Shown here in pieces: positions 1 to 9,252 of a stretch of 64,000 nt of DNA. Position 1 is the first letter of the stretch. The number at the start of each line of letters is the position of its first letter. The stretch is from Jacaranda mimosifolia (taxonomy: Eukaryota > Streptophyta > Magnoliopsida > Lamiales > Bignoniaceae): assembly GCA_018894105.1 (NCBI GenBank), contig CM032127.1, positions 34,926,760 through 34,990,759 on the forward strand. The letters run 5' to 3'. Under the pieces are notes generated by a model, which saw only the letters and a list, made by a program, of their open reading frames with translations, was not told the DNA's origin and did not search any database. Both the position numbers and the translations under genes were made by a program.

Positions 1-345
1 ATGCTCACTGATCTAAGTCCCATAGTCATAAGTGATCTAGGGGCTTCATCCAAATGCAAGTGAAGTAATAAGGAGCATAAGATGAAGATGGTCATATAAT
101 GAATATCATTTAATCAAGACTGTTTTACAAGGAAATAGCTTATATGAAGCCAATCTAATTGGCTTGTCGGGCTCTATTCTAACATGCACCATATCTCATA
201 TGGGATTACTCATGGAACGGAGTAACATCCAACTCTTGGATTTATACATCATTAGTGCAAGCCTATTCGGATCTTAGACACTCTGTATTACAAGGAAATA
301 GTTTACAAGGCCAATCTAATTAGCTTGCGGGGCACTATTCCAACA
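1..345 (-). repeat. Two truncated LTR fragments of the Copia family
   Basis: Both pieces read as the reverse complement of the start of the family LTR. The first (1 to about 184) ends in ctattctaaca, the complement of the TGTTGGAATAG LTR terminus. The second (about 185-345) begins further inside the LTR, has an internal deletion near 283-285, and ends in ctattccaaca. The window starts inside the first piece, so its full length is unknown. No coding potential is seen. Confidence 0.75.
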
Positions 346-492
346 GCTTCATTGATTTTTCAGCAAAACAAGGTAATTCTCCATCTAAATCTGAATCAAT
401 TGCATGTTTAGATCCTTGTTATCATGTGTAGCTTAGTTAATTTCCATTATTAATGATTTGATTATTGGATCCTATGGCTACATGTGACTTCA
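346..492 (+). repeat. 3' end of a Copia LTR, 5' flank of pol fragment unit 1
   Basis: This matches the last 150 bp of the family LTR, including the conserved 'ggtaattctccatctaaatc' segment and the final 'ggatcctatggct...gacttca'. It corresponds closely to 8044-8193. It joins directly to reverse-transcriptase sequence at 493, without primer-binding site, leader or gag. The same junction recurs at 8193/8194. Confidence 0.75.
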
Positions 493-3400
493 CTAAAGAG
501 GTTTAGTATGGAAAAATCTAAGAAGGGATTCATCACTTAGGGACACGGTCTTTATCTCTCCAAGTCTATGGCCCCTAAGGTTATCGACGAAAGATATAAA
601 ATGTCCTACATACCTCATGCATCCGCCATAGGGAGCATAATGTATGTTGTTCAACGTATAAGGCCGGCCGAATGTAGCACACGCTCTAAGTGTTATGAGC
701 CGCTTTCAATCCAACCCCCATGAATGTTACTGGAAAGTTGTTAAAACAATCCTTAAGTACTTAAGATGGACTAAGGATTTATTTTTTGTATACGGCAATG
801 GAGAATTAAACTTGAGGAGTTTTTGGATTCTAGTTTTCAATCCAATGTAGATGACCTAAAATCTACTTTGGGATTTATATTTTGCCTCAAAAGCAATGCG
901 GGAGTTGGAAGAGTTCCAAACAAGACACCACGACCAATTCAACCATAGAGGTGGAATATATTGTGGCTTCAAAAGCTGCAAAGGAAGGTGTTTAGATGAA
1001 AAGCTTCATCCTAGATTTAGATGTAGTGCCTAGCATTGCTAAGCCAGTAGTTATCTTTTATGACAACAACGGTGCAGTAGCACAAGCCAAAGAGCCAAGA
1101 TCTCATCAGCGATCCAAGCACATATTAAGGCAATATCATTTGATCCATGAAATCTAAAAGCAAGAGTAGCATTAGGATCCATAAATCAAAACTTCATAAG
1201 CTTGAAAGTAACTAAGCTACTCAAACGACCAAGGATCTAGTCATGTTATAAATCTGGATTAGGAAGAAGAATTACCTCTTGTAGCTCAAAATAAGGAGAA
1301 ATCAACTATCTCTCTTGGATCTAGAAACTATTTGGAATTAGCATAGCGAAAAAGCAGCAACCTTTTCCCTGTTATACTACTTCAAAAATCACCAAATTAA
1401 ATTGCAACACCTCCACACACTGAGGAAGCTACTATGAAAAAATTGGAGCAAAAATCCTTCTGGATCGCTTCAAAAAAATTCATCAACTAGAAGCTACTGT
1501 TGGAGGAACTCCAAAATCGAGCAAGTCAAGTGCCTTGCCTCTATTGATATGATCCACACACCAAACAATCTTCCAATTTTCCCTCACTAGAAGCTTGAGT
1601 TAAAGAGGAGAAAATGAGGTAGAGGAGGCCAATTTTTAGGTTGGGAAGAAGAAGGAATACAAAGCTTCAACACATGATGTAATGCATGGAGAGAGAAAGA
1701 AAGAGAGAGAGTTTTGGACAGAACACAAAGAATCTTATCTTCATATTTTTCAGTAATGTGATGGCCGAATTTTCTTACCCTCTGTATCTATATATAGAGG
1801 GTGAAAGGTCAGCTGCTAATTGGAATCACACCTTTCTCAAGGTGACCGTCCAAGTGGCATGCCAAGTTGGCAAATTCAAGTCTTACTTGAATTTCATATG
1901 CATTTCAATTACATTTGGAATCTAATTCCAAATTAGTTAAGATGCTAATTCAAATGAACACTTCATTTAAATTTTTCCTCCAAAAAGTATTCTTCCCATG
2001 AATTAAATTAAACACTTTAATTTAATTAATTATCATTTGATTTAACTCTTTAATCAAACAAGCTTAATTTTGTTAACTTAACTCTTTAAGTCAACTTGAT
2101 CAATTGATGGTCAAGATGGTACCAAATAATTAACTCCTTAATTATTGGTCTAATTTAACTCTTTAAATTAGTTGATTAATTTAACACTTAAATTAATAAA
2201 ACCAAAATTGACCATTAAATTGGATCATTGAAAATCAATCACCAAAGGGTGATTTTTCGAACACTTAGAAAATTTCTCCACCAATTTTGGAAGCTAATTG
2301 GCTATTATGTGTGACCCAATAGATTCTACCATTCATTGGACATGGGCTCACAACTCTTTGTGACTTTTGAATATCTTATATTTATTTTAGTTTAAAACTC
2401 CTTTTAAACTAATCGACTCAATTCAATTAATCTTATTAATTGAAGAGTACCCAATCTCCATGGTCGATGTCCAACCTCAAGCCCATGGAGCCCAACTAAT
2501 TAGCCAAAATGAATATTCTGAAGAACCATCATAGCTTTAAGCGTACCATGCAAATACGGTCCTTCCATCTCCTATCTCTCGAAAGAGGCCTAGGGCAAGA
2601 TATTTGCCGCCTCCATAATAGCCTCGATACTATGTCTCTATTCTAGATGTTTGACTCCCTTGTGTGACCTCACCTTTTGAAAAACTCTTTTTCCAGATTG
2701 TCGCACCACCTTGCGCAAGTATTTCCTGGAATCGATCATTATAGAACACATAGGAGATGCGCTCGCCCTTCACAAAAGCGAAGAGTCAGATTCCATCTTG
2801 GATCTCACAAACCTCCACGCTAAGTAGCTCATACCCAACCTCAACTCGAAAGTCCTGCTAAGTGGTCAAGAAAGAGTCAAAGCACGAGGATCGGACACAA
2901 AGTTACCATGGATCCTCAGGTCAGAAGACTAATAATATGTACTAGTGTAAGCGGGAGAATTAACCACTACCGGCTTGCCACTATGGCTATCTAGTAGATT
3001 CTCAAGAGGGTCTTCAGTGTCTTGTTCTCTAACAAGCACCCACTAACATGCACTTGTATTTCACCCAGTTGCTCATGGAACAGAGCAATATCCAACTCTT
3101 AGATTTATCCATTGTTAGTGCAATTCTATCCGAATCTTAGATGCCCAATCTCATAAGATCCTTGACTTGGAAGATTTAAGATCACGACTGTGTGAGACTT
3201 ATTCCATGATCACCGAACCAAGTCCTGTAGTCATAAGTGATCTAGTGGCTTCATCCAAATACATGTGAAATAATAAAAGAGCAAAGATGAAGATGGCCAT
3301 ATAAAGAATATCATTCAATCAAGATTATTTTACAAGGAAATAGCTTTTACAAGGCCAATCTAATTAGCTTGTCGGGCACTATTCCAACAAGATCATTAAT

Positions 3401-3507
3401 GTAGGCAACATTCGAGTGGAGATGGTAGCTTCATAAAAGAATATAGCATATCCACTGATAAAACCCCTAACACAAATGGTCGTTGAAACACATCTTGAGA
3501 AAATGGG
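493..3507 (+). pseudogene. Copia pol remnant, RT C-terminus and RNase H (unit 1), split by a lone LTR
   Basis: Sequence 493-1149 and 3395-3507 encodes the end of a Copia reverse transcriptase (residues like KRFSMEKSKKGF) and RNase H, with recognisable stretches IPYASAIGSIMYVV, SWKSSKQDTT, EAEYIVASKAAKE and DNNGAVAQAKEPRSHQRSKH. Several frameshifts and stops are present, for example GTTTAG in place of a GVW codon run near 990. The frame resumes after an LTR insertion at 1155-3389 with the sequence for a 'DI/NIRVEMVAS...DPLTKPL' type RNase H end. It has no gag, protease or integrase. It is a dead copy; the parallel copy is at 8194-8990. Confidence 0.8.
1155..3389 (-). mobile_element. Lone LTR (solo LTR) inserted in RNase H remnant
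   Basis: A full-length 2235-bp LTR in reverse orientation, from taaaagcaagagtagc (LTR 3' end, TG mutated to TA) to ctattccaaca (complement of the LTR start). It is bounded by a 5-bp target duplication, aaatc at 1150-1154 and agatc at 3390-3394, one mismatch. Removing it restores the RNase H region, which shows it inserted after that copy was in place. A single LTR with target duplication and no internal region is the usual product of recombination between the two LTRs of one element. It contains the reverse-oriented TATA region near 1783-1800 and the hairpin array near 2005-2215. Confidence 0.9.
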
Positions 3508-3722
3508 TCTTAAGACTATAAATCTTGATTGAATGATATTCATATTAAATAGCCATCTTCATCTTATGCTTATTTTACTTCACTAGCATTTGGTTGAAGC
3601 CCCTAGATCACATAAGACTACAAGACTTGGTCACGTACTGGATGGTGATCATTAAATAAGTCTTACACGGCCGTGATCTTAAAACATTCCAAGTTGTAGA
3701 ATCTTATGAGACAGGGCATCTA
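3508..3722 (+). repeat. Truncated Copia LTR following pol unit 1
   Basis: The sequence is LTR positions of about 50-265, from aatcttgattgaatg to ...gacagggcatcta. The first about 50 bp of the LTR and the polypurine tract are deleted relative to 8940-9040. It ends with ATCTA, immediately followed by a new LTR start at 3723. The same ATCTA/LTR junction occurs at 9252/9253, where it is the target duplication of element I. Confidence 0.75.
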
Positions 3723-6382
3723 TGTTGGAATAGTACCCTACAGCTAATTAGATTGGCATGTAAACTATTTTACTTGTGATATAATCTTGATTGAATGATA
3801 TTCATCATAAATGACCATCTTCATCTTGTGCTTATATTACTTAACTGGCATTTGGTTGAAGCCCTTAGACCACACGAGACTACGAGACTTGGTCATGCAC
3901 TAGGTGGTGATCATGAAACAAGTTTTAAACGATCGTGATCTTAAATCTTCCAAATCATAGAATCTTATGAAATAGAGCATCTAAGATTCGGATAGACTTG
4001 CACTAACGATGTAAAATTCCAAGGTTGCATATTACTCTGTTTCATGAGCAATCCATGTTAGACACAGGTGCTTGTTAGAGAACAAGTTCATTGAAGGCCC
4101 GCCCAGAGAATCCACTAGATAACTGTAGTGGCAAGTTCTCCAGCTTACACTAGTGCATATAGTTAGTTCTCTAACCTGAGGATCTATGGTAACCTTTTGT
4201 TTAGGTCCTCATGTTTTGACTCGTCCTTGACCACTTAGCAGGTCTCTCAGGTTGAGCTTAGGTATGAGCTAATTAGACATGGCGGTTTGTGAGACACAAA
4301 ATGGGATCTGACTCCTTGCCTTCGTGAAGGGCAAGTGTATTTTCTATGTGTTCTATGATGATCGATTCCAAAGAGTCCTTGGCTAAGGCAGTATGACAAT
4401 TTGGAAAAAGATTTTTTCCAAAGATGAGATCATAAGTTGAAATCGAGCATTAAAAATAGATGTATAGTACCAAGGCTATTTGGGAACTAACAAATATCTT
4501 GCCTTAGGCCTCTTTCATGGAGATAGGAGATGAAAGAACCGTATTTGCATGGTATGCGTTGAGCTAAAATGGTTCACTAAAAGCATTCATTTGGTGAATT
4601 GTTAGGCTCCATCGGCTTGAGGTTGGACATCGACTATGGAGATTGGGTACTTTTCAATTAATAAAGATTAATTGAATTGAGCCAATTAGTTTAAAGGAGT
4701 TTAAACTAAAGTGAATATTTGATATTTCCAAGTCATAAAGAGTTGTGAGCCTATGTCCAATGAACGGTAGGACCTAACAGGTCACAGACAAAAGCCAATT
4801 GCATATCCTAGGTAATGAAGAAGAATTTTCTAAAAGTTAGAAATATTCTGTCACGACCGATTTTGGACGATTGACCGATTGACACAAATGTCATGCTCAA
4901 TTTGTGGCTTGATCAATTTAATTGTTAAATTGATCTAATTAATTTAAAGAGTTAAATTAACACCAATAATTAAGGACTTAATTATTTTGTGCCACATGAC
5001 TATCAATTGGTCAAGTTAACTTAAAGGGTTAAGTTAACAATGGCTAGCTAAAAGAGTTTAGCTAATTAACTTAAAGAGTTAAGTCAAGGTGATTAATTAA
5101 ATTAAAGGATTTCAATTTAATTAAAATAGAGAATTAATTTTGGAGAGAAATTTCAAGGAAATGTTCATTTGGTGTGGCGTTGGAATTTATTTGTTGGAAT
5201 AGTGCCCGACAAGCCAATCAGATTGGCCTTGTAAAAGCTATTTCTTAGTAAAACAATCTTCATCGAATGATATTCTTTATATGGCCACCTTTATCTTATG
5301 CTTCATTTTACTTCACTTACATTTGGATGAAGCCCCTAGATCACACATGACTACGGGACTTGGTTTGATGACCATGGAATAAGTCTTACACGGTCGTGAT
5401 CTTAAATCTTCCAAGTCATAGGATGTTAGAGACAGGGCATCTAAGATCCGGATAGACTTGCACTAATGATGCATAAATCCAAGAGTTGGATATTGCTCTG
5501 TTCCATGAGCAATCTATATGAGATACGGGTACACGTTAATAGGTGCTTGTTAGAGAACAAGGCACTGAAGACCCTCTTAAGAATCCACTAGATAGCCGTA
5601 GTGGCAAGTTGGTAGTGATCAATTCTCCCACTTACGCTAGTGCATATTATTAGTCCTCTGACCTGAGGATCCATGGTAACCTTGTGTCCAGCCCTCATGT
5701 TTTGACTCTTCCTTGACCACTTAGCGGGTCTTTCGGGTTGAGGTTAGGTATGAGCTACTTGGCATGGAGGTTTGTGAGATCCAAGATGGAATCCGACTCC
5801 TCACTTTTGTGAAGGGCGAGTGCATCTTCTATGTGTTATATAATGATCGATTCCAAGAAATCATTGCGCAAGGTGGTGTACCAATTTGGAAAAGGAGTTT
5901 TCCAAAGATGAGGTCACACAAGGGAATCAAACATTGAGAATAGAGACATAGTATCAAGGCTATTAGGGAGCCGACAAATATCTTGCCCTATGCCTCTTTC
6001 GGGAGATAGGAGACGGAATAACCATATTTGCATGGTACGCGTAAAGCTACGATGGTTCTCCAGAATATTCATTTCGGCCAATTAGTTGGGCTCCATGGGC
6101 TTGAGGTTGGACATTGACCATGGAGATTGGGTACTCTTCAATTAATGAGATTAATTGAATTGAGTCGATTAGTTTAAAAGGAGTTTTAAACTAAAATGAA
6201 TATGAGATATTCAAAAATCACAAAGAGTTGTGAGCCCATGTCCAATGAATGGTAGAATCTATTAGGTCACACACAAAAGCCAACTAGCTTCCAAAATTGG
6301 TAGAACAATTTTCCAAGTGTTGGAAAAATCACCCTTGGGTGACCGATTTTCAAAGGTCCAATCCAACTGTCAATTTTGGTTT

Positions 6383-6594
6383 GATTAATTTAAGTGCTAA
6401 ATTAATCAACTAATTTAAGAGTTAAATTAGACCAATAATTAAGGAGTTAATTATTTGGTACCATGTTGACCATCAATTGGACAAGTTGACTTAAAGAGTT
6501 GAGTTGATTAATTTAAGCTTAAGAGTTAAGCTTGTTCGATTTAAGAGTTAAATCAAAGGTTAATTAATTAAATTAAAGTGTTTAATTTAATTAA
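6383..6594 (+). promoter_or_regulatory. U3 hairpin array (type copy)
   Basis: Seven consecutive inverted repeats in 212 bp. Perfect stems: 6383-6392 with 6398-6407 (gattaattta, loop agtgc); 6410-6418 with 6422-6430 (ctaatttaa, loop gag); 6434-6442 with 6447-6455 (aataattaa, loop ggag); 6515-6522 with 6526-6533 (aagcttaa, loop gag); 6538-6544 with 6548-6554 (gatttaa, loop gag); 6564-6577 with 6581-6594 (14-bp stem ttaattaaattaaa, loop gtg). A seventh near 6482-6510 is imperfect here, but its counterpart at 5013-5036 is a perfect 10-bp stem (gttaacttaa). The array lies about 210-420 bp upstream of the LTR TATA box and recurs in most LTR copies of the window. Function unknown. Confidence 0.8.
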
Positions 6595-6767
6595 TGGGAA
6601 TAATCCTTTTTGGAGGAAAAATTTAAATGAAGTGTTCATTTAAATTAGCATCTCAATTAATTTGGAATAAGATTCCAAATGAAATTGAAATGCACTTGAA
6701 ATTCAAGTAAGACTTGAATTTGAATTTTGCCAACTTGGCATGCCACTTAGGCAGTCACCTTGAGGAA

Positions 6768-6818
6768 GGTGTGATGCCAACTAGCATCACACCTTCCACC
6801 CTCTATATATAGATATAG
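6768..6818 (+). promoter_or_regulatory. LTR core promoter: palindrome plus TATA box
   Basis: A 26-bp imperfect palindrome (arms ggtgtgatgc / gcatcacacc, 6768-6793) is followed 8 bp later by tctatatatagatatag (6802-6818), a good plant TATA box. The same pair occurs in other copies, for example 19770-19815 (+), 41011-41065 (-) and 47157-47200 (-, perfect 9-bp arms). This is the expected place for the U3/R transition, so transcription of the element should start roughly 30 bp downstream of the TATA box. Confidence 0.65.
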
Positions 6819-8193
6819 AGAGCATGCAAAATTCAAAATTAATGGCTAAAAGTGTGAGAATTAGATTCTTGCATTCCCTCCAAAATCTCTCTCTATGCAT
6901 TGCATCATGAGTTGAAGTTTTGCAGTCTTTCTTCTTCCCAACCTGAAAATCGGCCTCCTCTACCTAATTTTCTCCTCTATAACTCCAGATTCTATTGAGT
7001 GGAAATTGGAATATTGTTTGGTGTGTGGATCATATCAATAGAGGCAAGGCGATTGACTTGCTCGGATTTGGAGATCCACCTGCAGCAGTTTCCGGTTGGA
7101 GAATTTTTCTGGAACGATCCAGAAGGATTTTTGGATCCAATTTTTCATATTATCTTACCCTATGCGTAAATGTGTTTCAAATTTAATTTCGTGAATTTTT
7201 GAGGAGTTTATCATGGGAAATTGTTGTCATCTTTCTGTTGTGCCAGATCCAGACAGTTTCTGGACTCGTGAGAGATAGTTGATCTTCTCCTTGATTTTGA
7301 GCTATAAGAGGTAATTCTTCATCCTAATCCAGATCTATAGCATGACTAGATCTTTGGGAGCTTGATTAGGTTAGTTATTTTCAAGCTTATGAAGTTTTGA
7401 TTTATGGATCCTAATGCTACTCTAGCATTCACATTTCATAAGATGAAATGAAGATTCTGAATGAAATTCAAAATGCAAACACAATTTACATTCATGCCCA
7501 CTTGCAAAGCAAGTAGGTGGTCCCCCCCCCTTGAGGAAGGTGTGATTCCACCTTAGCATCACACCATCCTCTCTCTTTATATGAGGGGCAGCCAAATGAG
7601 TTGCAAGATATCAAATTCCATGTGAATTAGATTCTCTCAAATTTTCCCTCCAATTTTCAAGTGTTGCTTCATGTGTTTAACCTTCACTTCTCTTCTTCTC
7701 CAACATCCAATTGATGCCTTCATCCTCGCATATTCTTCTCTTTATTCTCCAACTAATATTATGGAAAATTAGTGTTACATTGGTGCATGGATCTTAACGT
7801 TAGAGGCAAGACAATTGGACTATTGTGCCTTTTGGAGATCCCATTTCTGGCAGTAACTCTTGAGTAAACTTTGGAAGTATTTCTGAGTTTTGATTGAGGT
7901 AAACTTTATATTGAAAGTACATCAAGGAGTTGGTGATATTCAGGTGCAAGTTTCACTCAAATTGGAGTTCATTTGCCTTGTCAAAAGTTGATCGAAATTC
8001 ACTATGCCGCCAAAAGATAATTTTTGAGTGTCAAAGGCTTTCTTCTTGCTTCCTTTATTTTTGGCAAACTAAGATAATTCTCCATCTAAATCTGAATCAG
8101 TGGCATGTTTAGATCCTTGTTATCATGTGTAGCCTAGTTAAGTTCTATTTTTAATGATTTGATTATTAGATCCTATGGCTACGCGTGACTTCA

Positions 8194-8990
8194 CCAAAGT
8201 AGTTTTGTACGGAAGAATCCAAGAAGTGATTCATCCCAATGGGACACAATCTTCATCTCTCCAAGTCTATGGCCCCTACGACTGATGATTAGAGATGTAA
8301 AATGTCCCAAATACCTTATGCATCCACCATAGGATGTATAAGGCTAGATGTAGCACACGTTCTAAGTGTTACGAGTCACTTTCAATCTGAACCCGATGAA
8401 TGGCACTGGAAAGCCATTAAAGCAATCCTTAATTACTTAAGGAAGACTGAGGATTTGATTTTTGTATACGGCAATAGAGAATTAAAACTTGAGAGGGTTT
8501 CAGATTCTAGTTTTCGGTCCGATATAGATGACCTAAAATCCACTTCTAGATTTATATTTTGCCTCAAAGGTGATGCGGTTAGTTGGAAGAGTTCCAAATA
8601 AGAAACCATAGCTAATTCAACCATAGAGGCAGAATATATTGTGGTTTGGAAAGCTACGAAGGAAGGTGTTTAGATGAAAATTTTCATCCAAGAGTTGGAT
8701 GTAGTGCCTAGCATTACTCAGCCAATAGTTATATTTGTGACAACAACAATGCAGTGGCGCAAGCGAAAAAGCCAAGATCACATTAGCGATTTAAGCACAT
8801 ATTAAGGAAATATCATTTGATCCGTGAGACCATTGATAGGGGCGACATCCGAGTGGAGAGGGTAGGTAGCCTCCAAAGAGAGTATAGTAGATCCATTAAC
8901 AAAACCCCTGATGCAAAAGGTCGTTGAAGGACATCTTCAGAAGATGGGTCTTAAGACTATAGGGAATTACCTTTAGGGCAAGTGGAAGAT
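8194..8990 (+). pseudogene. Copia pol remnant, RT C-terminus and RNase H (unit 2)
   Basis: The second copy of the same internally deleted pol. It starts at the same LTR/RT junction as unit 1 (caccaaagtagttttgtacgg) and carries an open stretch at 8302-8601 with IPYASTIG, RLDVAHVLSVTSHF, HWKAIKAILNYL and VSWKSSK, all RNase H-side Copia motifs. It continues through AEYIVVWKATKEGV, a broken DNNNAVAQAKKPRSH and GDIRVERV to the polypurine tract agggcaagtggaagat (8975-8990), directly before an LTR. Stops and a frameshift near 8730 make it non-functional. Confidence 0.85.
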
Positions 8991-9252
8991 TATTGGAATA
9001 GTGCCCCGCAGCCAATTAGATTGGCACGTAAACTATTTTACTTGTCATACAATCTTGATTGAATGATATTCATATTAAATAGTCATCTTCATCTTATGCT
9101 TATTTTACTTCACTAACATTTAGTTGAAGCCCCTAGATCATACAAGACTACAAGACTTGGTCACGCACTGAATGGTGATCATAAAATAAGTCTTACACGG
9201 TCATGATCTTAAAATATTACAAGTCATAGAATCTTATAAGACATGGTATCTA
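8991..9252 (+). repeat. 5' part of the LTR that hosts element I
   Basis: It starts tattggaatagtgccccgc right after the polypurine tract of pol unit 2, so it is the 3' LTR of that deleted element. After 262 bp it is interrupted at ATCTA (9248-9252) by element I and resumes at 20432-22256 with the same ATCTA. The rejoined LTR would be about 2.1 kb. Confidence 0.85.

Larger units (their letters stand above)
5192..7431 (+). mobile_element. Lone LTR, best-preserved LTR copy in the window
   Basis: It runs from TGTTGGAATAGTGCCCGAC to ctctagcattca (2240 bp), inserted in another LTR. No clear target duplication is seen; about 5 bp of the host LTR (gatga) seem to be missing at the site. It shows the full LTR layout: small terminal palindrome gccaat..attggc, hairpin array 6383-6594, palindrome 6768-6793, TATA-like tctatatatagatatag at 6802-6818, and the conserved end. 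It is closest to the reverse-oriented LTRs at 1155-3389 and 40383-42643. Being alone, it is probably a solo LTR. Confidence 0.85.
3723..8193 (+). repeat. LTR (chimeric start and end), interrupted by a lone LTR
   Basis: 3723-5191 and 7432-8193 together make one LTR. The 5' end (tgttggaatagtaccc, preceded by ATCTA) matches the 5' LTR start of element I at 9253; the 3' end (ctatggctacgcgtgacttca) matches the LTR end at 346-492 rather than that of element I. It therefore looks like a recombinant of two LTRs. A 2240-bp LTR sits inside at 5192-7431. The downstream part keeps a TATA-like region near 7580 and a run of nine C at 7522-7530. Confidence 0.7.

Noticed and set aside
8302..8601. Intact RNase H gene
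   Set aside because: The open stretch is only a slice of RNase H; stops and a frameshift precede and follow it.
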